A stretch of DNA of 12,353 nucleotides from an uncultured Oscillospiraceae bacterium (GCA_958426425.1 CATZYY010000066.1:1-12353); one strand, 5' to 3'. Shown: positions 1 through 6,281, numbered from the stretch's first letter. Numbers and translations are program-made. Notes: generated by a model not told the origin, from the sequence alone.

Positions 1-515
1 TTGTCACCCACGGCCCGCAGCAGCAGGCCGGACTTGGTCTTGAAGTACAGGTCCAGAGCGATCTTTACCACCAGCACCAGCACCGCGGACACCACCAGCT
101 TCCGGCCCGTCAGGGTCAGGCCGCCCAGCAGGGCCATGGTGGGGCCGGCGGAAAAAATGGTGTCCACCGCCCGCTCCACCGTCAGGTTGGACCCGGCGAT
201 CTGGAGGTTGATGGAGAACAGGGCCGTCATGGTGATGATGCCTGCCAGCAGGTTCCGCACCCGCAGCCGCACGTGAATAAGGCCGGTGACGAGGCCTGCC
301 AGGGCCCCGGCGGCCATGGCCAGGGGCAGCGTCAGATAGGGGTTTACGCCCTTGGTCAGCAGCACGGCGGTAACGGCGGCCCCCAGGGGGAAAGTGCCGT
401 CCACGCCCAGGTCCGGAAAGTCCAGAATGGAATAGGTGATGTAGACGCCGAAGGATACCAGGGTGTAAATCAGCCCCTGGATCAGGGCGCCTGCCAGCAG
501 GTCTGCCAGGTTCAT
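1..515 (-). CDS. trpY: TrpY-like ABC importer permease, C-terminus beyond window edge
   Basis: Membrane permease of the ABC_sub_bind (TrpXYZ) importer type. It should form the channel that takes substrate from the lipoprotein encoded two genes upstream. I translated it directly from the minus strand: it starts ATG at 515 and is open to base 1, giving about 171 residues. A perfect AAGGAGG lies a few bases before the ATG. The N-terminal segment GVYITYSILDFPDLGVDG aligns with GVYITYKILDIADLTVDG of the second permease in this window (3814-4776), so the two are clear paralogues. Several hydrophobic helices are visible. The visible part contains no Trp, and aligned Trp residues of the paralogue are Tyr or Phe here. 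It lies 28 bp after the FAH-family gene in the T-box operon. An ATPase gene probably follows outside the window. The name trpY rests on family plus T-box context, not on a homology search. Confidence 0.85.
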   Translation of the reverse strand, partial: MNLADLLAGALIQGLIYTLVSFGVYITYSILDFPDLGVDGTFPLGAAVTAVLLTKGVNPYLTLPLAMAAGALAGLVTGLIHVRLRVRNLLAGIITMTALFSINLQIAGSNLTVERAVDTIFSAGPTMALLGGLTLTGRKLVVSAVLVLVVKIALDLYFKTKSGLLLRAVGD

Positions 516-543
516 GGAACTGTGCCTCCTTGCGTGGTCCGCC

Positions 544-1410
544 TCAGCGGACGGTGTTGCGGATGAAGCCGATGCCTTCTATGGTGCACTCCACCACGTC
601 TCCGACCTTCAAGAATTTGGGCGGGTCGAAGCCCATGCCTACCCCGGCGGGAGTGCCGGTGGCAATGATAGTGCCGGGCAGCAGGGTCATGCCGGAGGAG
701 AGCTCCTCCAGCACATCCTCAATGGAGTTGAGGAACAAAGATGTGTTGGACTGCTGACGGACCTCACCGTTGACGGTGGAGCCGATGTTCAGAGCCGGGG
801 GGAAGGGGATCTCATCGGCGGTGACAATCCAGGGCCCCATGGGGGTGAACCCGTCCAGCCCCTTGCCGAAGTACCACTGTTTGTGGCCGGTCTGTACGTC
901 CCGGGCGGAGACATCGTTGATGATGGTGTAGCCGAAGACATAGTCCCCGGCCTCTGCCGCCTTCACATTCCGGGCGGTTTTTCCCAGGATCACCGCCAGC
1001 TCCGACTCATAGTCCAGCCGCTCCACCAGTCCCGCGTGGCGGGGGATGTCGCCGCCGGGGGCCACAGCCTCCGTCACCCGCTTGGAGAAGTACACCGCCA
1101 CGGGCTTTTGCTTTTCAAAGGCGTCGGCATTGTAGCGGGCGGCCTCCTCCAGGTGTGCCCGGTAGTTCATACCCAGGCAGATCACATCCTGCCGGGGCCG
1201 GGGAATGGGGGCCAGCAGGTCCACCTGCTCCAACGGGATACCGGCGCCGCTGCGCTCTGCCGCCTGGGCGGCGGAGCGCAGATCGGAGAGGGAAGCGGTC
1301 TCGATCAAGGTGTTCATGTCGGCATAGGGCAGGGGCAGGACGGCCTTGCCATCCTGAGACAGGGCGCCGACGGCCTCCGTTCCGTTGAACCGATACGTGA
1401 GCAGTTTCAT
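544..1410 (-). CDS. Fumarylacetoacetate hydrolase (FAH) family protein
   Basis: A 288-residue soluble enzyme of the FAH superfamily, whose members hydrolyse, isomerise or tautomerise acidic 1,3-diketo compounds such as fumarylpyruvate, 2-hydroxyhepta-2,4-dienedioate or oxaloacetate. Family marks are GMNYRAHLEE (80-89), the metal-binding acidic set E135, E137 (in DYESELAVILG) and D166 (in IINDVSARD), and TGTPAGVGMG (251-260). Residues 1-70 form the short N-terminal domain common in YcgM-like members. The ATG at 1410 is preceded by AGGAGG. It sits between a substrate-binding protein gene (42 bp) and a permease gene (28 bp), so it is probably co-transcribed from the Trp T-box promoter. That is an unusual position for this enzyme. 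The exact substrate cannot be told from sequence. An oxaloacetate tautomerase or metabolite-repair role is as plausible as aromatic catabolism. Confidence 0.9.
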   Translation of the reverse strand: MKLLTYRFNGTEAVGALSQDGKAVLPLPYADMNTLIETASLSDLRSAAQAAERSGAGIPLEQVDLLAPIPRPRQDVICLGMNYRAHLEEAARYNADAFEKQKPVAVYFSKRVTEAVAPGGDIPRHAGLVERLDYESELAVILGKTARNVKAAEAGDYVFGYTIINDVSARDVQTGHKQWYFGKGLDGFTPMGPWIVTADEIPFPPALNIGSTVNGEVRQQSNTSLFLNSIEDVLEELSSGMTLLPGTIIATGTPAGVGMGFDPPKFLKVGDVVECTIEGIGFIRNTVR

Positions 1411-1452
1411 ACTGCGTGCCTCCTAATCAGTGATTTTATGGGACTGGTGCGC

Positions 1453-2469
1453 TCAGGCTGCGCTGGCCTCCACCGCCGTCTGGGCGATGTCCTCGGGGAC
1501 GGTGATTCCCATAGCGTCCAGGGCCTCGCTGTTGAGATACAGGTCGTAGTTCTCGATGACCTCATAGGGCAGTTCCTCACAGGTGGCCTCGCCGGTAAGG
1601 ACTTTGGCGGCCATGAGGCCTGTCTGGATGCCCAGCTTCACGTAGTCCAGGCCCGCGCCGGCCACGCAGCCCAGCTTCATCTGCTCTACCTCGGAGCCGT
1701 AGACGGGGATGCCGGCCTCATTGGTCTTCTCCAGAATGGCAGGCAGCACACCCACCACGGTATTGTCGGTCAGATTGGAGAAACAGTCCACGCCCCGGGC
1801 AATCAGGGTATCCACCGCCTGGGTCACCTCAGACTGGGCGGTGACGCCCACGGACTCCACATTGAAGCCGTAGTCGCCAGCCAGCTCCTCATAAACGCCG
1901 ATGGAGTACACGGAATTGGCCTCGCTGGTCATATAGATAATGCCGATGGTCTTGGCGGCGGGCTGCAGGGCCCGGATCAGCTCCAGCTGGCCGGCCACGG
2001 GCAGCACATCAGAGGTGCCGGTGATGTTGCCGGAATCCAGATGGGCGCCCACGGGGTCGGTAATGGCGGTGAAGATCACGGGAATGTTTTTATCTTCGGC
2101 GGCAGCGTAGCAGGCCACGGCGGCGGGTGTGGCGATGCCCACCATCAGATCCACGTCGGCGGCGGAGAAGGACTGTCCGATCTGGGTGGCAGTGGCGTCA
2201 TCGAAGCTGGCATTTTCATAGAGCAGGGTATAGTCCTCACCCTCCACCAGGCCGGCCTGCTCCAAGCCCTGGAGGAAGCCCTCCCGGCAGTTGTCCAGGG
2301 AGCCGTGCTCGCCGTATTGGGAAATGCCGATCTTGTACATGGCGGTTTCGGTTTCACCGGAGGCATCCTCCTCCGTGGCGGCAGTGTCATCCTTGCCGCC
2401 GCAGGCGGCCAGAGAGAGCATCATGGTCAGGGCCAGCAGGGCCGCAAAATATTTCTTCAGTTGCTTCAT
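1453..2469 (-). CDS. trpX: TrpX-like substrate-binding lipoprotein of ABC importer
   Basis: A 338-residue lipoprotein of the ABC_sub_bind family (type I periplasmic-binding fold), expected to be anchored outside the membrane and to deliver substrate to the permease. The signal peptide has KQLKK, a hydrophobic stretch, then lipobox LAAC with Cys23 as the lipidated residue. A flexible acidic linker follows (about 24-42), then the first lobe from YKIGISQYG. GIIYMTSEANS is a typical segment of this family and matches LLYCSAEANS in the paralogue at 4886-5905. AAAGGAGA lies just before the ATG. It is the first full-size gene after the T-box leader. The protein has no Trp in 338 residues, as is often seen for proteins needed when that amino acid is scarce. 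Trp as ligand is inferred from the T-box specifier and this avoidance. A related aromatic compound is possible. Confidence 0.85.
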   Translation of the reverse strand: MKQLKKYFAALLALTMMLSLAACGGKDDTAATEEDASGETETAMYKIGISQYGEHGSLDNCREGFLQGLEQAGLVEGEDYTLLYENASFDDATATQIGQSFSAADVDLMVGIATPAAVACYAAAEDKNIPVIFTAITDPVGAHLDSGNITGTSDVLPVAGQLELIRALQPAAKTIGIIYMTSEANSVYSIGVYEELAGDYGFNVESVGVTAQSEVTQAVDTLIARGVDCFSNLTDNTVVGVLPAILEKTNEAGIPVYGSEVEQMKLGCVAGAGLDYVKLGIQTGLMAAKVLTGEATCEELPYEVIENYDLYLNSEALDAMGITVPEDIAQTAVEASAA

Positions 2470-2515
2470 GGTAAGTTCTCCTTTTCATTCATCAGATTGG
2501 TGAGCGGTCAACGGT

Positions 2516-2569
2516 TCAAACGGCATACGCTGAAAGACCGGGACACCATCGTTTGGTGTTGTTCTTCAT
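2516..2569 (-). CDS. Possible 17-residue leader peptide with one Trp codon
   Basis: Between the T-box terminator and the substrate-binding gene lies a short ORF, MKNNTKRWCPGLSAYAV then TGA. It has an excellent ribosome site (AAAGGAG at 2584-2578, 8-base spacing). Its eighth codon is TGG. The RNA can fold so that TGGTG at the Trp codon (2548-2544) and GGTC (2539-2536) pair with GACC (2509-2506) and CACCA (2502-2498) downstream, just ahead of the trpX ribosome site. I see no U-tract, so any effect would be on translation or RNA stability. There is no homology evidence. Chance occurrence of a short ORF cannot be excluded. Confidence 0.4.
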   Translation of the reverse strand: MKNNTKRWCPGLSAYAV

Positions 2570-2614
2570 GCTGAAAACTCCTTTCCGGGGGGCGGCGGTT
2601 CAGGCAGGGAAAAG

Positions 2615-2646
2615 AAAAAAGCCCTGCCCCATCATTGGGACAAGAC
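2615..2646 (-). terminator. T-box attenuator terminator
   Basis: Stem GTCTTGTCCCA / TGGGGCAGGGC (11 pairs including G-U) closed by loop ATGA at 2646-2621, followed by six U residues (2620-2615). This is the default fold when the leader is not bound by uncharged tRNA-Trp. Confidence 0.9.
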
Positions 2647-2886
2647 TTGCATCCTGCGGTACCACCCAAGTTGGCGCATGGCGCCCCCTCTCTCCGCGTA
2701 CTTCATACGCGCCGCCATGGTAACGGGTGCGGGTCCCGTCAGTCGCTACTGAAGGCCAAAGGCCCGGTTCGCTCTGCCCTCGCAAGTCCATTCGCCGGAG
2801 TGTCCGCCGCTGTGCTTCCACCCTCCACAGCTCTCTGAAAGGGGACTGGACCGGTTACTTCTCTTGCTCACAGGTTTCACTGGATT
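2615..2886 (-). promoter_or_regulatory. T-box riboswitch, specifier UGG (tryptophan)
   Basis: Leader RNA that binds uncharged tRNA and lets transcription continue into the importer genes. The specifier loop is bounded by two helices: GCAAG (2867-2863) with CTTGC (2786-2782), and CCGG (2854-2851) with CCGG (2798-2795). The 3' side of the loop reads GAATGGA with TGG at 2790-2788 followed by the conserved purine. The distal Stem I hairpin is GCTGTG (2831-2826) with CACAGC (2814-2809), preceded by AGAGAG. The T-box core TGGGTGGTACCGCA is at 2668-2655. The antiterminator pairs ACTTG (2671-2667) with CAAGT (2649-2645), whose last bases overlap the 5' arm of the terminator, so the two folds exclude each other. 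The UGG specifier points to tRNA-Trp. Confidence 0.93.
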
Positions 2887-2892
2887 GTTTGC

Positions 2893-2922
2893 ATTATACG
2901 CAGGGTAGCCGCTTTTTGTCAA
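2893..2922 (-). promoter_or_regulatory. Sigma-A-type promoter of the T-box operon
   Basis: Consensus TTGACA (2922-2917) and consensus TATAAT (2898-2893) with an 18-bp spacer. The start of transcription is expected near 2886, immediately before the first T-box helix. No repressor site is obvious, in keeping with control by the leader RNA. Confidence 0.9.
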
Positions 2923-2973
2923 GGGGCAAATCGCACAAAATACTTTGGCGCAGTAAAGAGACAGGGTGCAGCT

Positions 2974-3008
2974 CAGGGGCCGAAGCCCTTTGACGGCTCC
3001 GGCCCCTG
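2974..3008. other. Strong GC-rich hairpin after the second importer operon
   Basis: CAGGGGCCGAAGCC (2974-2987) pairs with GGCTCCGGCCCCTG (2995-3008), 14 pairs with one G-U on the minus-strand RNA, loop of 7. It lies 19 bp past the stop of the ATPase gene and upstream of the T-box promoter. On the minus strand the U7 run lies before the hairpin rather than after it, so it is not a standard intrinsic terminator. It may protect the mRNA 3' end or stop transcription with help from a factor. Confidence 0.6.
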
Positions 3009-3026
3009 CAAAAAAATGGGCAACAA

Positions 3027-3821
3027 TCAGGACAGCAGCATCTTGTCGTCGGCCTCGTCGCTGCCGCTGACCTTGCTGAACAGCTCCAGCAGCTGAGGCA
3101 CTGTCAGCTTCTTCTTCTCCTCACCGGACACATCGATGACGATGTGCCCCTCGTACATCATGATAAGCCGGTTGCCGTGGGCAATGGCGTCCTTCATGTT
3201 GTGGGTCACCATCATGGTGGTCAGGTGGTTCTCCTCCACGATCCGGTCGGAGAGCTCCAGCACCTTGGCGGCGGTCTTGGGGTCCAGGGCGGCGGTGTGC
3301 TCGTCCAGCAGCAAAAGCTTTGGCCGCTTCAAAGCAGCCATCAGCAGCGTCAGCGCCTGACGCTGGCCGCCGGAGAGCAGCCCCACCTTGCTGGTCAGCC
3401 GGTCCTCCAGTCCCAGGTCCAGGTCCCGCAGCAGCTCCCGGTAGTCGGCCCGCTCGGTCTTGGTGATGCCCCAGCGGAGGCCGCGGCTTTGCCCCCGGCG
3501 GGAGGCCAGGGCCAGATTTTCCTCAATCTGCATGGTGGGAGCGGTGCCCATCATGGGGTCCTGGAAGACCCGGCCGATGAATTTGGCCCGCTTGAATTCC
3601 GGCAGGTGGGTTACGTCGGTGCCGCCGATGAGAATTTGTCCGGCATCCACGGCCCAGGTGCCCGCCACGGCGTTGAGCATGGTGGACTTGCCAGCGCCGT
3701 TGCCGCCGATGACGGTGACAAAGTCCCCGTCGTTGAGGGTCAGATTCAGTCCGGACAGGGCCTGCTTTTCGTTGACGGTACCGGCATTAAAGGTCTTATA
3801 GATGTTTTTCAGTTCAAGCAT
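3027..3821 (-). CDS. ABC importer ATP-binding protein (TrpZ-like)
   Basis: A 264-residue cytoplasmic nucleotide-binding subunit that powers the adjacent permease. All ATPase motifs are intact: Walker A GGNGAGKST (39-47), Q-loop Gln87 in VFQDP, signature LSGGQRQ (149-155), Walker B LLLLDE (169-174) and the H-loop His207 in VTHNM. Length is usual for a single-domain importer ATPase. The ATG at 3821 overlaps the end of the permease gene by 8 bases and has GGGAGG inside the permease coding sequence, so the two are translationally linked. It is the last gene of the operon driven from 6197. The substrate follows from the partner lipoprotein and is not readable from this subunit. Confidence 0.93.
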   Translation of the reverse strand: MLELKNIYKTFNAGTVNEKQALSGLNLTLNDGDFVTVIGGNGAGKSTMLNAVAGTWAVDAGQILIGGTDVTHLPEFKRAKFIGRVFQDPMMGTAPTMQIEENLALASRRGQSRGLRWGITKTERADYRELLRDLDLGLEDRLTSKVGLLSGGQRQALTLLMAALKRPKLLLLDEHTAALDPKTAAKVLELSDRIVEENHLTTMMVTHNMKDAIAHGNRLIMMYEGHIVIDVSGEEKKKLTVPQLLELFSKVSGSDEADDKMLLS

Positions 3822-4776
3822 GGCCGTTTCCTCCCGTTTGCGCGCCGGTGCGGACCTTGGCGTGGATATACCGCCCCTTCCAGTAGGGGATGGACAGGAA
3901 AATGGCCACCACCACGGCGGAGAGCAGCTTCAGGTAGTTGGCGTTGAGGCCCATGGCCAGCACCGCCTGGATGACGATATAGTACAAGATGGCGCCGATG
4001 GACACCGCCACCAGCTTCAGAGCAAAGTTGTGGAAGATCTTGGAGAAGGCCACCTCACCGATGATGACGGCAGCCAGGCCGATGACAATGGCGCCGCGGC
4101 CCATATTGATCTCACTGGCGCTGTTGTACTGGGCCAGCAGAGCGCCGGACAGGGCCACCAGACCGTTGGAGATCATAAGACCCAGGACCTTGGTAAAGTC
4201 GGTGTTGATGCCCTGGGCCCGGGCCATGTTCTGATTGGAGCCGGTGGCCCGGAGGGAGGAGCCCAGCTCCGTGCCGAAGAACCAGTACAGCACCGCAATC
4301 AGCACAATGGTCAATAGCCCCACCACCAAAATGGGGTGGCGGTAGAAGGGACGGGTACCGTTGACCGCGTCCTGAACAAAGCGCAGAGACACCAGCAGAT
4401 TGTCCAGCATCTCCGTCTGGGTGACGTTGATGGCTACTGTGGCCTTCATGTCCATAATGGCCATGTTGATGGACCAGAGACCCAGCTGGGTCAGAATGCC
4501 GGAGAGGATGGCAGGAATGCCGCAGAAGGTGTGCAGCAGCCCTGTGACAAGGCCGGCCAGCATGCCGGCCGCGATAGCCGCCAGCATGGCCAGCCACAGG
4601 TTGGTGCCGGTGGTGTAGAGCATGACGAAGACGGCGGCGCCGGTGCAGAAGGAGCCGTCCACCGTCAGATCGGCGATGTCCAGAATTTTATAGGTGATGT
4701 AGACGCCGATGGCCATAATGCCCCAGATCAGGCCCTGGGACACGGCGCCCGGCAGCGCGTTGATGAAACTCAGCAT
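3814..4776 (-). CDS. ABC importer permease, paralogue of the one at 1-515
   Basis: A 320-residue polytopic permease of the ABC_sub_bind importer type. Hydrophobic stretches run through nearly the whole chain. A TTG-started form from 4800 is possible, but I chose ATG at 4776: the resulting N-terminus MLSFINALPG lines up with MNLADLLAGA of the paralogue, and AGGGGGA lies about 10 bases upstream. It contains GVYITYKILDIADLTVDG and GTELGSSLRATGSNQ, both matched in the first permease. Five Trp residues are present, at least four at positions that are Tyr or Phe in the T-box operon copy. The hydrophilic C-terminal tail overlaps the ATPase start. A hairpin separates it from the upstream lipoprotein gene, probably lowering its expression relative to the binding protein. 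Confidence 0.92.
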   Translation of the reverse strand: MLSFINALPGAVSQGLIWGIMAIGVYITYKILDIADLTVDGSFCTGAAVFVMLYTTGTNLWLAMLAAIAAGMLAGLVTGLLHTFCGIPAILSGILTQLGLWSINMAIMDMKATVAINVTQTEMLDNLLVSLRFVQDAVNGTRPFYRHPILVVGLLTIVLIAVLYWFFGTELGSSLRATGSNQNMARAQGINTDFTKVLGLMISNGLVALSGALLAQYNSASEINMGRGAIVIGLAAVIIGEVAFSKIFHNFALKLVAVSIGAILYYIVIQAVLAMGLNANYLKLLSAVVVAIFLSIPYWKGRYIHAKVRTGAQTGGNGHA

Positions 4777-4832
4777 GTCGATGCGTTCCCCCTGTCGCAA
4801 ATGGTAATAGACTTCAACAGTATAGCGGAAAA

Positions 4833-4861
4833 CAGCGGAAAAGGGAAGCCCTTTTCCGCTG
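4833..4861 (-). terminator. Intercistronic hairpin, probable partial terminator
   Basis: Perfect 13-bp inverted repeat CAGCGGAAAAGGG / CCCTTTTCCGCTG with a 3-base loop, followed on the minus strand by UUUU. It lies between the lipoprotein stop (4886) and the permease start (4776), which belong to one operon. Such hairpins commonly stabilise the upstream message and reduce read-through, so that binding protein exceeds membrane subunits. Confidence 0.75.
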
Positions 4862-4885
4862 TCCGCCTGAAAATACAGGAGAAAA

Positions 4886-5905
4886 TTACTCGATGACGAT
4901 GGCCTCGTAGCCCTCGGGAACGGTCAGGCCCAGGTCAGCGCAGATGGTCTCGTTGTACTTTTTGGTGAACTGGGGCGCGTACTCGATGGGCATCTCAGAC
5001 ACGTCGGCCTCACCGGTGAGGATCTTCACAGCCATCTCGCCGGTGGTGTAGCCCAGATCATAATAGCTGATGGACAATGTTGCCACGCCGCAGCCGCCGC
5101 AGATGCCCTCCTCACCGGCGATAATGGGCACGCCCGCAGGACGGCAGATGTTGTCGATGACGCCGGTGTTGTTGGCGCAGGTGTTATCGGTGGGGACATA
5201 GATCACGTCGCTGTTGTCCGCGGCCTGCTGGGTGACGGAGGCCATGTCGTTGGTGTCGGAGAAGGCGTACTGGGTGCAGGTGTAGCCCAACTCCTCCAGG
5301 GCGGCCTGAACATTGTCCACCTGGTACTGGCTGTTGGCCTCGGCGGAGCAGTACAGCAGGCCCACGGTCTGGGCGTCGGGGAACCACTCCTTCACCATGG
5401 CGGCCTGCTCATCCAGAGGAGCCAGGTCGGAGGTGCCGGAGACATTGGTGCCCACGGTGCCGGTGAAGCCGTCAATGCCCAGGGCCACGCCGTACTCGGT
5501 GACGGAGGTGCCCAGCACCGGGATGGTGGAGGTGGCGGCGGCAGCGGTCTGCAGAGGAGCAGTGGCGTTGGCCAGGATCAGGTCCACACCGGCGGAGACG
5601 AAGCCGTTGATGATAGTGCCGCAGGTGGGACTGTCGCCGGCGGCATTCTGGTTATCGATGTCCACGTTCTCAGCACCCAGGCCCTCCGTCACGGCGTCGA
5701 TAAAGCCCTCGGTGGCAGCATCCAGGGCCACGTGAGGGGCCAGCTGGCAGATGCCGATCTTGTAGACCGTGCCAGAGCTATCAGTACTCTCGGTGGATTC
5801 CGTCCCGGTATCGCCGGTATCAGCGGTATCGCTGGTGCCGCCGCAGGCGGCCAGACTCAGTGCCATCAGGGCGGCGAGCGTCAGAGCAAGCAGTTTCTTC
5901 TTCAT
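4886..5905 (-). CDS. Substrate-binding lipoprotein of second aromatic-type ABC importer
   Basis: A 339-residue lipoprotein of the ABC_sub_bind family. Signal peptide MKKKLLALTLAALMALSL with lipobox LAAC, lipidated Cys21, then a Thr/Ser/Asp-rich linker (about 22-46). Mature lobes start at VYKIGICQLAP. LLYCSAEANSQYQ is the segment shared with the first lipoprotein. I chose the ATG at 5905 rather than the GTG one codon upstream because AAAAGGAG is then 7 bases away. Besides the lipidated Cys, nine further cysteines are present, including CGGC. It is the first structural gene after a leader-peptide attenuator and is followed by permease and ATPase. Tyr uptake is inferred from the leader codons only. 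The protein itself does not avoid Tyr, so the ligand remains open. Confidence 0.88.
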   Translation of the reverse strand: MKKKLLALTLAALMALSLAACGGTSDTADTGDTGTESTESTDSSGTVYKIGICQLAPHVALDAATEGFIDAVTEGLGAENVDIDNQNAAGDSPTCGTIINGFVSAGVDLILANATAPLQTAAAATSTIPVLGTSVTEYGVALGIDGFTGTVGTNVSGTSDLAPLDEQAAMVKEWFPDAQTVGLLYCSAEANSQYQVDNVQAALEELGYTCTQYAFSDTNDMASVTQQAADNSDVIYVPTDNTCANNTGVIDNICRPAGVPIIAGEEGICGGCGVATLSISYYDLGYTTGEMAVKILTGEADVSEMPIEYAPQFTKKYNETICADLGLTVPEGYEAIVIE

Positions 5906-5946
5906 CACAATTCTCCTTTTCTACATTGGATCGCAGAGACAATTAT

Positions 5947-5982
5947 AAAAAGCGGCCCCGTCCCGGTAGGAACAGAGCCGCT
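5947..5982 (-). terminator. Attenuator terminator upstream of the second importer
   Basis: AGCGGCTCTGTTCC pairs with GGGACGGGGCCGCT over 14 positions (with G-U pairs) around loop TACC (5982-5951). A run of U follows on the minus strand. It lies before the coding sequence (41 bases from the ATG at 5905), so it must be bypassed for expression. Confidence 0.9.
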
Positions 5983-6068
5983 TCTCATACAATGGTAGGG
6001 GAGCGCTGGATCTGTTTCAGCCGACCGGGAGATTTTGCCCATGGTAATAACGGCCCGCATAGCGGGCC
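5961..6068 (-). promoter_or_regulatory. Alternative antiterminator and pause helices of the leader
   Basis: Two mutually exclusive folds are visible. The antiterminator pairs TCCCGGT (6030-6024, last codons of the leader ORF) with ACCGGGA (5967-5961, loop and 3' arm of the terminator), and AACAGA (6016-6011) with TCTGTT (5976-5971, 5' arm of the terminator). Upstream, GGCCCGC (6068-6062) and GCGGGCC (6058-6052) form a perfect 7-bp hairpin around a TAT codon, suitable as an RNA polymerase pause. A ribosome stopped at codons 26-28 would leave the 6030-6024 segment free. A ribosome reaching the stop codon would cover it and allow termination. Confidence 0.75.
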
Positions 6069-6124
6069 TTCATAAAGGAGAAATGAGCGTTGGCCGGGAC
6101 GGTGAAACGAATGGTACGACCCAT
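6017..6124 (-). CDS. 35-residue Tyr-rich leader peptide (attenuator)
   Basis: A short ORF that starts ATG at 6124 with AGGAG 6 bases upstream (6135-6131) and ends with TGA at 6017. Its second half reads MKARYAGRYYHGQNLPVG. Three Tyr codons fall within six positions (22, 26 and 27), the last two adjacent and followed by His28. It begins about 40 bases after the predicted transcription start and lies wholly between promoter and attenuator terminator, in the textbook place for a leader peptide. It is likely translated for its stalling behaviour rather than for the product. Tyr is the favoured sensed amino acid. His28 could contribute. I know of no named family for it. Confidence 0.75.
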   Translation of the reverse strand: MGRTIRFTVPANAHFSFMKARYAGRYYHGQNLPVG

Positions 6125-6168
6125 GGCGAACTCCTCTCTGCCTTTCGGCTGCCTCAGATTACTTTTTC

Positions 6169-6197
6169 AATATATAGCTTTAAAGGGATAAAGTCAA
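6169..6197 (-). promoter_or_regulatory. Promoter of the second importer operon
   Basis: TTGACT (6197-6192) and TATATT (6174-6169) with a 17-bp spacer. The start of transcription is expected near 6162. It drives the leader peptide and then lipoprotein, permease and ATPase. Confidence 0.85.
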
Positions 6198-6281
6198 TCG
6201 TTATTTTAAACAAAAACCGATGCGGGGAGCAGCGGCACAGCTGCTATTTTGCGACAAGAGCTGTTGCGCCAGCTTAGGGGA

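Noticed and set aside
514..2574. 686-residue open frame on the plus strand
   Set aside because: It lies antisense to the FAH and lipoprotein genes, which have clear motifs and ribosome sites. Its Gly/His-rich composition is typical of a shadow frame.
4777..4800. TTG start for the second permease
   Set aside because: It adds eight hydrophilic residues not matched in the paralogue. The ATG at 4776 aligns with the paralogue start and has a ribosome site.
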